This document shows, in pieces, positions 21,854 to 28,748 of a DNA stretch of 64,000 nt. The notes under the pieces are model-generated. The model made no database searches. It was not told where the DNA came from and saw nothing but the letters and a program-made list of their open reading frames with translations. The stretch is from Sutterella sp. Lineage in GTDB: Bacteria; Pseudomonadota; Gammaproteobacteria; Burkholderiales; Burkholderiaceae_F. Numbering within the stretch: the stretch's first letter is position 1; the number at the start of each line of letters is the position of its first letter. Where the stretch lies: assembly GCA_019418605.1 (NCBI GenBank), contig DYBN01000064.1, positions 42,020 to 106,019 on the forward strand, in the 5' to 3' direction. The translations under genes and the position numbers were made by a program.

Positions 21854-22330
21854 ATGGACAAGCGAATTCCGATTACCGTGACCGGCGCCGAGAAGCTGCG
21901 TGCCGAACTCGATGAACTCAAGCGCGTCAAGCGCCCGGCCGTCGTGCAGGCCATTGCCGAGGCGCGCGAAAAGGGCGATTTGTCGGAAAATGCCGAGTAC
22001 GACGCCGCCAAGGAAATGCAGGGCCACATTGAGGGGCGCATTGCCGAACTTGAAGGCAAGATTCCGATGCTGCAGATCATTGACCCCAAGACGCTGCAGG
22101 CGGGCGACAGGATCGTCTTCGGCGCGACCGTTGAGCTCGAAGACGACGACGGCGCCACGAAGGTCTACCAGATCGTGGGCGACGATGAGGCCGACATCAA
22201 GACGGGCCGCATTTCGATTTCAAGCCCCCTGGCGCGCAGCCTCATCGGCAAGTACGAGGGCGACGAGATCACCTGCCAGGCCCCCAAGGGCCTCATTCAC
22301 TACGCGATCGTCACCGTGAAGTACGTCTAA
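21854..22330 (+). CDS. greA: Transcript cleavage factor GreA
   Basis: Binds the secondary channel of RNA polymerase and triggers cleavage of backtracked RNA. 158 residues, the normal size. The N-terminal coiled coil carries the acidic tip in GDLSENAEYDAAKE (the catalytic D-x-x-E region), followed by the C-terminal FKBP-like domain (VFGATVELEDDDG...ISISSPLARSLIGKYEGDE). It follows carB after 174 bp, a common neighbour in Proteobacteria. A TACAAT about 95 bp before the start is a weak promoter candidate. Confidence 0.97.
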   Translation: MDKRIPITVTGAEKLRAELDELKRVKRPAVVQAIAEAREKGDLSENAEYDAAKEMQGHIEGRIAELEGKIPMLQIIDPKTLQAGDRIVFGATVELEDDDGATKVYQIVGDDEADIKTGRISISSPLARSLIGKYEGDEITCQAPKGLIHYAIVTVKYV

Positions 22331-22435
22331 AGCCCGATCTCTGTTTACCGGCGGACGACGCGGCTTTTAGGAGCGCCTGCGCGCCGCCCGAGGTTCTTTC
22401 GGGGCGCGCTTTTGTCGCAAGGCCGCAGGGCCGAT

Positions 22436-22488
22436 AAAAAACACCGCACGAGCCTTTCGTGAACGAACGGGCCGTGCGGCGTTTTTTT
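22436..22488. terminator. Bidirectional terminator between greA and phoR
   Basis: ACACCGCACGAGCC pairs with GGCCGTGCGGCGT, with an inner stem TTCGT/ACGAA, flanked by A6 on the left and T7 on the right. It serves greA on the plus strand and phoR on the minus strand, which converge here. Confidence 0.88.
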
Positions 22489-22526
22489 GTTTCTCTCTCG
22501 GACGTTGAGGGGAATGGGTTTGGACG

Positions 22527-23951
22527 TTATGCCTTCTCGCGCCCGGCGGGCTTTAGCGCAGCCTCGATGGCGCTCTCGGGGAGCCTCTCGGGGAGTTCCT
22601 TGGCGTGGGCGGCGCTGTCGGCTTCAAGCGCCTCCGGGTCGCGCGCGCTGATGGTCGAAGGCAGCACCACGGTGAAGGTCGAGCCCTTGCCGAGCTCGCT
22701 TTCAATCTTCATGCGTGCGTTGTGGTGCAGCAGGGCGTGCTTGACGATGGCAAGCCCGAGCCCCGTGCCGCCCGTGTCGCGCGAGCGCGATTTGTCGACG
22801 CGGTAGAAGCGCTCGGTCAGGCGCGGGATGTCCTTTTGGGCGATGCCGATGCCGTTGTCCTTGACGCTGATGACGATCGCGCCGTCGTCTCTGACGCTGC
22901 AGGAGACGGCTATCGTGCCGCCTGCGGGCGTATAGCGCACGGCGTTTGTCATGAGGTTGACGACCGCGCTGCGGATTTCGTCGGGGTAGCCCGTCACCCA
23001 GACGGCGGGCGCCACGTCGGCCGTGACGGTGTGGGTTTTGGCCGCCATGACGCGGATTTCTTCGGCGATGGTGGTAACGAGGTCCGAAAGCGAGAAGACT
23101 TCGAGCTTCTTGTCGTTGCCGCCGGTTTCAAGCCGCGAGAGGGTGAGCAGGTCGTTGATGAGGCGCTGCATGCGGTCTGCCTGATCGCGCATCAAGGACA
23201 AGTGAGACGTCTGCAGCACCACCTTGTTCGTGTCGGTGTCGTCGAGCCCGTGCAGCGCCATGTCGAGAAACCCCATGAGCACCGTCAGGGGCGTGCGCAG
23301 CTCGTGCGAGACGTTGGCCACGAAGTCGCGCCGCATGGCGTCGAGCTGCTCTTGTTCGGAGATGTCGCGCGTGACGATGATGGCATTTTTGCGGTCAACC
23401 ACAACGACGCGCAGCTCAAGAGCCGTGTTTGCGCCCGTGCGCCACGTGTAGGCCTCGTCAAAGCGGCCCGCCTTGAGGTAGGCAAGGATTGCCTCGTTGT
23501 TGATGAAGGCAAAGAAGTGCCGCCCGAAGTCGGCTTCGCCGTGAATGCCGAAGACGTGCTCGGCCGTTTCATTGCACCAGGAGACGGCCCAGTCGGTTTT
23601 AACGAGCACGATCCCTTCGGGCAGCGCCGCAAGCGTCTTGCGGTAGCGCTGCTCGCGGTCCTGCAGCCGCCGCGTATTGGTCTGCAGCGCCTTGCGGCTG
23701 CGAGAGACCCGATAGAAGATTTCACTCCACAGGCCCGATCGCACGGAGGGCGATTGCGCCTCTGGGGCTTCAAGCCACTGCGCGAGCTGCACGATGTAGT
23801 TGAGATTCATGAAGATCTCAAGAAAGAGCCCGGCAATGAGCAGGAGCGTTCCCCAAAAAGGGGAGGCAAGTCCGGCAATGGCCAGACTCACGCAGCACAA
23901 CAAGATGAGGCGAAAGAGCACGGGCCCCATCAGCCGCAAACGTTTGAGCAT
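22527..23951 (-). CDS. phoR: Phosphate regulon sensor histidine kinase PhoR
   Basis: 474-residue inner-membrane kinase that senses phosphate status with the Pst system and phosphorylates PhoB. Two N-terminal helices (about 10-28 and 33-52) with almost no periplasmic loop, as in PhoR; a PAS domain (about 103-200); the H-box VANVSHELRTPL with His216; the N-box VVNLMTNAVRYTP; and the G-boxes DNGIGI and GGTGLGLAIVKH. The C-terminus carries about 40 extra residues. It lies 155 bp after phoB. No pstSCAB or phoU is adjacent. The pairing with PhoB and the lack of a periplasmic sensor domain are the basis for the name. Confidence 0.93.
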   Translation of the reverse strand: MLKRLRLMGPVLFRLILLCCVSLAIAGLASPFWGTLLLIAGLFLEIFMNLNYIVQLAQWLEAPEAQSPSVRSGLWSEIFYRVSRSRKALQTNTRRLQDREQRYRKTLAALPEGIVLVKTDWAVSWCNETAEHVFGIHGEADFGRHFFAFINNEAILAYLKAGRFDEAYTWRTGANTALELRVVVVDRKNAIIVTRDISEQEQLDAMRRDFVANVSHELRTPLTVLMGFLDMALHGLDDTDTNKVVLQTSHLSLMRDQADRMQRLINDLLTLSRLETGGNDKKLEVFSLSDLVTTIAEEIRVMAAKTHTVTADVAPAVWVTGYPDEIRSAVVNLMTNAVRYTPAGGTIAVSCSVRDDGAIVISVKDNGIGIAQKDIPRLTERFYRVDKSRSRDTGGTGLGLAIVKHALLHHNARMKIESELGKGSTFTVVLPSTISARDPEALEADSAAHAKELPERLPESAIEAALKPAGREKA

Positions 23952-24106
23952 GTCTCAAAAATTCCCGCAAAAAGACGGAAGGCTCTCGACCGGGAGCGCC
24001 GGTGTTTCGTGCGGGAGAGCTTTTTTTATGAAGTTGTCGATTGGGTTGGCTTCAAGGCAGGCGCGGGCGGGTGAGGAAAGCGAAAAAGCGCCTGCGCGCG
24101 TTACTG

Positions 24107-24799
24107 CTACGGGCTTGAAGGATCCGCCGCCCGGTAGCCGATGCCGCGGACGGTCTGCACGATGTTGGCCGCCGACGTGCCCGCAAGCTGCTTTCTGAGC
24201 CGCAGCACGTGCACGTCGACCGTGCGCTCGTCAAAGCCCGCCGCATCATCCCAGACGCGCTCGAGCAGCTGCACGCGCGAGTACACGCGCCCCGGGTTGG
24301 AGGCAAGCACAAGCAGCATCTTGAATTCAATGACGCCGAGCTTGACGTCCTTGCCGTCGACCTTGGCCGAAAACCGCGCCTCGTTCATCACAAGGGGCCC
24401 GCAGACCACGTTTTTCTCAGACTCCGAAGCGCCGCGCCGCAGCACGGCGCGCATGCGGGCGATGAGTTCGCGCGGCGAAAACGGCTTGACCACGTAGTCG
24501 TCGGCTCCGGTGTCAAGGCCCGCCACCTTGTCGCTTTCGGTGCCGCGCGCGGTGAGCATGATCACGGGAATGGATTGATAGCGCTCGTCGTGCTTGAGGT
24601 TGTCGAGCCACTGCAGCCCCGAGAGGTCCGGGAGCATCCAGTCGAGCAAAATGAGATTGACGCGGTCGTTTTCCAGGATTTCCTGCGCTTCGCGCACCGA
24701 TCCCGCCCGCAGCGTCTGGTAGCCCGAGGATTCGCAGGCAAAGCCGATCAGTTCGCGAATGGCGGGCTCGTCTTCAACGACAAGAATGGTGTCAGCCAT
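24107..24799 (-). CDS. phoB: Phosphate regulon response regulator PhoB
   Basis: OmpR-family regulator of 230 residues. Receiver domain: acidic pocket Asp10/Glu11, phosphorylation site Asp53 in LILLDWMLPDLSG, threonine in MLTARG and lysine in DDYVVKPFSPREL. C-terminal winged helix: FKMLLVLASNPGRVYSRVQLLERVWDD, ERTVDVHVLRLRKQL, VRGIGYR. Start at the ATG at 24799 (MADTILVVEDE). A three-repeat PHO box lies 71 bp upstream, so the gene is very likely self-activated under phosphate starvation. Confidence 0.96.
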   Translation of the reverse strand: MADTILVVEDEPAIRELIGFACESSGYQTLRAGSVREAQEILENDRVNLILLDWMLPDLSGLQWLDNLKHDERYQSIPVIMLTARGTESDKVAGLDTGADDYVVKPFSPRELIARMRAVLRRGASESEKNVVCGPLVMNEARFSAKVDGKDVKLGVIEFKMLLVLASNPGRVYSRVQLLERVWDDAAGFDERTVDVHVLRLRKQLAGTSAANIVQTVRGIGYRAADPSSP

Positions 24800-24869
24800 G
24801 GTCAATAAGGGAAGTTTTTGAGCGATGGTTTAAATCTTGGCAATGCTGAACCTTGCCTATGGCGTAATT

Positions 24870-24898
24870 ATGACGAGACGATGACCAAATGATGACAG
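24870..24898 (-). promoter_or_regulatory. PHO box (three direct 7-mers, 11-bp period)
   Basis: Read on the minus strand: CTGTCAT, 4 bp, TGGTCAT, 4 bp, TCGTCAT. On the plus strand the same units are ATGAC-starting 7-mers at 24870, 24881 and 24892, exactly 11 bp apart. This matches the PhoB-binding pattern (CTGTCAT-like heptamers every 11 bp) and lies 71 bp before the phoB start. Confidence 0.88.
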
Positions 24899-25448
24899 GG
24901 TGTGAAATTCCAAGGAAGCGGCGCTCCTGCAGGAAATGGCAAGGCGCTGATAGGGTATTTGTCTTAATTGTTTGCGAGAAGAGTTTTTGCGGCGCTTTTG
25001 AATTTTGAAAACGACGCCCGGCATCTTCTTTTTCCTTCACGTCAAGCCTTTTGTTTGGTTTTTTGTGTGAATTAAAGAGGTGCTCGGTCAGCAGCGCGCA
25101 CGGCTGCGGGCGGCCAGGAGGATTTGTTTGCGTTAGCGCAAGGAATCGACGGATTGCAAAGAAAAGAAAGGACAGCGATTGCACAGGGAGGGAATTCTGA
25201 AAAATGCAATTAAATCAGAGGGATAGGGGCTCTTTACAATCCTCTGATTCTTGACCTTCCTCAATGTCTTAAGGGTTTTTACGACCATCTAAACCCCCTT
25301 GAACGGTCTAAATTGAGAGAGTACTGCAACAACTTGTTGCAATACGAGCTGAAAGGCCGAGTTGATCTGGTTTACAAGACGCGCACGACGCTGCGGGAGT
25401 CCTGGCCCAGCACTCGAAACAATACATAGCAAAAAAAGGAGAAGTGCA
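24899..25448. other. Intergenic region between phoB and the symporter gene
   Basis: 550 bp without a believable gene (some short GC frames only). It holds the inverted repeat AATCAGAGG/CCTCTGATT at 25213-25249 with TACAAT inside its loop, and a 17-bp palindrome TGCAACAA-C-TTGTTGCA at 25325-25341, both upstream of the symporter start. These are candidate operator sites. Confidence 0.5.
25325..25341. promoter_or_regulatory. 17-bp palindrome upstream of the symporter, candidate operator
   Basis: TGCAACAA and TTGTTGCA are perfectly complementary around a central C. It lies 108 bp before the ATG of the cation symporter gene. Length and symmetry resemble a dimeric repressor or activator site. No regulator gene is next to it. 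Confidence 0.45.
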
Positions 25449-26705
25449 ATGGCAGAAAAGAAATCCTCCATGTGGGGCTTGCCGATGCAGATGCTCGCCG
25501 GCTTGATCCTCGGTGTGATTGTCGGCATGTTTGTTTCGGCGGACTTCGCCCAAACATGGCTCAAGCCCTTGGGCGACTTGTTCATTCGCTTGATCCGCAT
25601 GGTCGTGGTTCCCCTGGTGTTCGCAACGCTCGTTGCCGGCGCCGCCGGTATCTCGGACGTGAGCAAGCTCGGCCGCGTGGCCGTCAAGACGCTGTTGATC
25701 TTCATGATCACCTCGGCGATTTCGGTGATTTTCGGCCTGTTTATCGCCAACCTCATTGATCCGGGCGTGGGCGTGACGCTCTCGACCGAAGGTCTGAAGG
25801 CTGCGCAGGTCAAGGCGCCGAGCTTTGTGCAAACGTTGCTTGAGATCGTCCCGATCAACCCGATGGAAGCCTTCTCGAAGGGCGCGATTCTGCAGATCAT
25901 CTTCTTTGCCATTATGTTCGGCTTCTGCTTGAACATGATGGGCGAGAAGGGCCGCTTTATCTATGAGTTCTTCGACGTCACCGGCCAGATTATGATCCGC
26001 ATGACGAACATCGTGATGCGCTACGCTCCGATCGGCGTGTTCGGCTTGATGGCGGCTGTTGTGGCCCAGCACGGTCTGGCCGTGTTGCTGCCCTTGGGCA
26101 AGCTCATTCTCGCGGCGTTCATCGCGACGGCTCTGCTCATCATCATCATCTACGTCCCGTGGGTGAAGTTCTGGATCCGCATCCCGCTGTCGACCTACTT
26201 CAAGGGCATCTTCGAGCCCTGGCTCATTGCCTTTACGACCTGCTCGTCGGCTGCCGCCATGGCCGCCAACTTGGTTGCCGCTCGCAAGCTCGGCGCCACG
26301 AACGCCATCGCCAGCTTCGCAGTGCCGCTGGGCAACACGATCAACATGAACGGTACGGCCGTGTACATGGGCGTGTGCGCCGTGTTCGCCTCGCAGATCT
26401 ACGGCTTGAACCTCACCTTTAGTGATCAGGTGATCGTCGTTCTGACAGGCGTGCTCGCCGCCGTTGGTACGGCCGGCGTTCCCGGTGCCGGCCTCATCAT
26501 GTCGACCCTGGTGTTCACGCAGGTCGGCATCCCGCTCGAAGTGATCGCCCTGATCGCTGGCGTGGACCGTATCCTTGACATGATCCGTACTTCGATCAAC
26601 GTGGTCGGCGACTCCACGACCGCTCTGGCCGTCTCCCGTATGGAAGGCGAACTCGGCAGCGAACCGTTTGACGACGGCGAAGGCACCGAGGCACAGAAGG
26701 CCTAA
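25449..26705 (+). CDS. Dicarboxylate/amino acid:cation symporter (DAACS family)
   Basis: 418-residue inner-membrane transporter of the GltP/DctA fold, driven by Na+ or H+. Typical features: AQTWLKPLGDLFIRLIRMVVVPLVF, the serine-rich hairpin CSSAAAMAANLVA, the substrate and cation motif PLGNTINMNGTAVY, and TSINVVGDSTTALAVSRMEGE. The start at 25449 has AGGAG 6 bp upstream. Codon use is richer in GGT/GCT and more uniform than in the neighbours, hinting at high expression. The substrate (C4-dicarboxylate, glutamate or aspartate) cannot be fixed from sequence alone. Two symmetrical sites lie upstream; an intrinsic terminator follows. Confidence 0.92.
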   Translation: MAEKKSSMWGLPMQMLAGLILGVIVGMFVSADFAQTWLKPLGDLFIRLIRMVVVPLVFATLVAGAAGISDVSKLGRVAVKTLLIFMITSAISVIFGLFIANLIDPGVGVTLSTEGLKAAQVKAPSFVQTLLEIVPINPMEAFSKGAILQIIFFAIMFGFCLNMMGEKGRFIYEFFDVTGQIMIRMTNIVMRYAPIGVFGLMAAVVAQHGLAVLLPLGKLILAAFIATALLIIIIYVPWVKFWIRIPLSTYFKGIFEPWLIAFTTCSSAAAMAANLVAARKLGATNAIASFAVPLGNTINMNGTAVYMGVCAVFASQIYGLNLTFSDQVIVVLTGVLAAVGTAGVPGAGLIMSTLVFTQVGIPLEVIALIAGVDRILDMIRTSINVVGDSTTALAVSRMEGELGSEPFDDGEGTEAQKA

Positions 26706-26787
26706 AGAGGCGCGCAAAACGCAAACCGCTTGCCGCGGCCCCCTGTGATTCAGCTGAGTCAAAGGGCCGCGCGCAGCGAAAGCGAAA

Positions 26788-26828
26788 ACAAAAGCCTGTC
26801 GACGGCATGTCCGCGGCAGGCTTTTTTA
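26788..26828 (+). terminator. Intrinsic terminator after the symporter gene
   Basis: AAAAGCCTG pairs with CAGGCTTTT through a GC-rich stem-loop and is followed by T6. It lies about 85 bp past the stop codon. Confidence 0.82.
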
Positions 26829-27088
26829 AGCGGTGAACCGAGAGCATCCGAAATCGCCTTGGGGCTCGCATTTTTGCCAAGGCTTTCCAGCCAGGCTCGG
26901 AGGATGCAGGCAAATGACGCCGCCCTGCGCAAGGGCTCGAAGGGCTCCGAGAAGCGCAAAGGGAAGGGCGGCTGCAAAAAGCTGAAGCCTTGAGAGTTTG
27001 GTTTCCCGGGAGCCGGGACAACGCCTCAGCTTGCCGTACGCGTGTACGCGTTCCCTTGAGAGGATGGCTTCGAGCTTTGGATGCGCGC
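26829..27088. other. Intergenic stretch before the tandem array
   Basis: Non-coding sequence between the symporter terminator and the first 456-bp repeat. The last 35 bp (CTTGAGAGGATGGCTTCGAG onward) look like a decayed copy of the end of a repeat unit (CTTGAGAGCGGCTGCGAAG), so the array may once have extended further left. Confidence 0.45.
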
Positions 27089-27187
27089 GGGCCCCGACAG
27101 TCGTCGACTCCCGGGGCCCTTTACTTTACGCGCCTAGCACATCAGAAGAAGGATGACAAAGATCAAAATCTTCGAGACCTTCCTTGC

Positions 27188-27193
27188 TATACT
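27188..27193 (+). promoter_or_regulatory. Extended -10 promoter element of repeat copy 1
   Basis: TATACT preceded by TGC gives a TGn-type extended -10 and needs no strong -35, which is indeed absent. The same element is unchanged in copies 2-5 at 27645-27650, 28100-28105, 28557-28562 and 30347-30352. Just upstream an inverted repeat AAGAT-caaa-ATCTT (27159-27172) covers the -35 zone and could be an operator. Transcription would start near 27200. Confidence 0.6.
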
Positions 27194-27199
27194 AGCGAC

Positions 27200-27270
27200 A
27201 GATGATTTTTTCATTGCATTTATCATCCATCTTAAAGCGGCTCAGGTGCTGGAACATCTGAGCCGTTTTG
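27200..27270 (+). ncRNA. Predicted ~71-nt structured small RNA, copy 1
   Basis: Predicted from the extended -10 (27188-27193) to the T run at 27266-27269. It would fold as a 5' hairpin (GATGAT 27201-27206 with ATCATC 27222-27227) and a terminator-like hairpin (CGGCTCAGGTG with CATCTGAGCCG, 27238-27265) ending in TTTT. Across copies the stems are invariant while the apical loop triplet changes (TGG, GTC, TCG, TCG, GAC). No known family was identified; betaproteobacterial tandem toxic small RNAs reported in the literature are one class to compare. An alternative is a short peptide frame (MTKIKIFETFLAILATDD) that overlaps the promoter, judged less likely. Confidence 0.55.
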
Positions 27271-27546
27271 CTGTGGTTTTGTCCTCGACGAAAGAGTGGC
27301 AACCACAGAAAAACCACTCAATTTATGCGGGCAATGCAACAAATCCCGCAAGACATTCGCGAAGCTTAACAGACTTACTACGCAAATTTAATGGGTGTAG
27401 GTCTTTAATGACGAAGACGCGCAAGAATCTGCAGAAATGTTGGTGCCTCCCGTAGTTGCCCTGCTTTTGGGAGATCGTGATGCAGGACCTCGATTGGGAC
27501 GCTGAATTTTGAGAGCGGATGCCTTTCGAGGGGCCTAAAAGCACGC

Positions 27547-28003
27547 GGGCCCCGGCAGTCGTCAACTCCCAGGGCCCTTTACTTACGCGCCTAGCACATC
27601 AGAAGAAGGATGACAAAGATCAAAATCTTTGAGACCTTCTTTGCTATACTAGCGACAGATGATTTTTCTATCTGCATAATCATCCACCTTTAAGCGGCTC
27701 AGGTGCGTCAACATCTGAGCCGTTTTGCTGTGGTTTTGTCCGCGACGAAAGAGTGGCTACCACAGCAAAACCACTCAATTTTTACGGAGCATGCAGTAAT
27801 CTCCGTTGGACGTCCGCGTAGCTTATCCGCTTTAGTATATAAAGTCAAGGGTGTAGGTCTTTAGTGACGAAGACATACAGCAGCTCGGAGAAGTGTTGCG
27901 GACTCTTGATGCTGCACTGCTTTTGAGAAATCGTGATATGAGACCTCGATAAGGGCGCCTGAATTTTTGAGAGAGGCTGTTATCGAGGGGCGCAAAAGCA
28001 AGC
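27547..28003 (+). repeat. 456-bp tandem repeat, copy 2
   Basis: Second copy; leading GGGCCC hairpin at 27547-27577 would also act as terminator for longer transcripts from copy 1. This copy has diverged most in its central hairpin: the stem reads ACGGAG/CTCCGT where copies 1 and 3 read GCGGG/CCCGC, with two paired positions changed together (G-C to A-T), which supports a conserved RNA stem. Confidence 0.9.
27657..27727 (+). ncRNA. Predicted small RNA, copy 2
   Basis: Same layout as copy 1: -10 TATACT at 27645-27650, hairpin GATGATT/AATCATC, terminator-like hairpin from 27695 with T4 at 27723-27726. Loop triplet GTC. The overlapping peptide frame here is only 27 codons long and stops inside the RNA. 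Confidence 0.55.
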
Positions 28004-28458
28004 GGGCCAGCAGTCATCGACTCCCAGGGCCCTTTACTTACGCGCCTAGCACGCCATAAGAAGGATGACAAAGATCAAAATCTTCGAGACCTTCCTTGCT
28101 ATACTGGCGGCAGATGATTTTCTTGGTTGCATGATCATCTACCTTTAAGCGGCTCAGGTGCTCGAACATCTGAGCCGTTTTGCTGTGGTTTTGTCCGCGA
28201 CGAAAGAGCAGCGGCAGCCACAGCAAAACCACTCAATTTATGCGGGACATGCAACGAATCCCGCCAGACATTCGCGCAGAACATCAAACTTACCACTCAA
28301 ATTCAACGGGTGTAGGTCTTTGTCAACGAAGATTCGCAAAAGTCTTCAGAAATGTTGAGCTATCTTTCTGCGGCTCAGCTTTTGGAAGATCGTGATGCGA
28401 GACCCCGATTGGGACGCCGGAATTCTTGAGAGCGGCTGCGAAGTTCGTAAAAGCACGC
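28004..28458 (+). repeat. 456-bp tandem repeat, copy 3
   Basis: Third copy. The leading hairpin has lost two bases in its left arm (GGGCCAG instead of GGGCCCCGG), which weakens it. The long inverted-repeat loop contains a small expansion (AGCAGCGGCAGCC). The rest of the unit is close to copies 1 and 4. Confidence 0.9.
28112..28182 (+). ncRNA. Predicted small RNA, copy 3
   Basis: -10 TATACT at 28100-28105 followed by GATGAT (28113) / ATCATC (28134-28139) and the CGGCTCAGGTG/CATCTGAGCCG hairpin with T4 at 28178-28181. Loop triplet TCG. The downstream -10 flank reads GGCGGC instead of AGCGAC, the only change near the start. Confidence 0.55.
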
Positions 28459-28568
28459 GGGCCCCGGCAGTCGTCGACTCCCAGGGCCCTTTACTTACGC
28501 GCCTAGCACATCAGAAGAAGGATGACAAAGATCAAAATCTTCGAGGCCTTCCTTGCTATACTAGCGAC

Positions 28569-28640
28569 AGATGATTTTCTACTATGCATTTATCATCTAC
28601 CTTTAAGCGGCTCAGGTGCTCGAACATCTGAGCCGTTTTG
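28569..28640 (+). ncRNA. Predicted small RNA, copy 4
   Basis: -10 TATACT at 28557-28562; GATGAT (28570-28575) / ATCATC (28592-28597); terminator-like hairpin 28608-28635 with T4 at 28636-28639. Loop triplet TCG. The insertion sequence lies 106 bp downstream, so the short RNA is intact even though the repeat unit is split. Confidence 0.55.
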
Positions 28641-28745
28641 CTGTGGTTTTGTCCGCAGACGAAAGAGTGGCTACCACAACAAAACCACTCGATTTATACG
28701 GGTAATGCATCAAACCCCGCAGGACGTCCGCGGAGCATAACAAAC

Positions 28746-28748
28746 TTA
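28746..28748. repeat. Target site duplication TTA, left
   Basis: TTA immediately before the left end of the insertion sequence, matching TTA at 30080-30082 after its right end. The intact site in copies 1 and 5 carries a single TTA (AAACTTACTACG type), so this is a true 3-bp target duplication. Confidence 0.85.

Larger units (their letters stand above)
27089..27546 (+). repeat. 456-bp tandem repeat, copy 1
   Basis: First of five head-to-tail copies. Shared order in each copy: GC hairpin with GGGCCC arms and TTTACTT; about 35 bp spacer; inverted repeat AAAGAT-caaa-ATCTT; extended -10 TGCTATACT; GATGAT/ATCATC hairpin; CGGCTCAGGTG/CATCTGAGCCG hairpin plus T4; a long GTTTTGCTGTGG/CCACAGCAAAAC inverted repeat; a GCGGG/CCCGC hairpin; GTAGGTCTTT block. 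In copy 1 the leading hairpin is perfect (GGGCCCCG with CGGGGCCC at 27089-27119). Distances between copies are 458, 457, 455 and (insertion removed) 456 bp. Confidence 0.92.
28459..28748 (+). repeat. 456-bp tandem repeat, copy 4, left part
   Basis: Left part of copy 4, running from the leading hairpin through the promoter, small RNA and GCGG hairpin to ACAAACTTA, where an insertion sequence interrupts it. The right part resumes at 30080 with TTACTACG; removing the insertion and one TTA restores the sequence seen in copies 1 and 5. Confidence 0.92.

Noticed and set aside
25308..26762. 484-residue minus-strand frame over the symporter gene
   Set aside because: Shadow of the DAACS gene, His/Asp/Arg-rich, no motifs.
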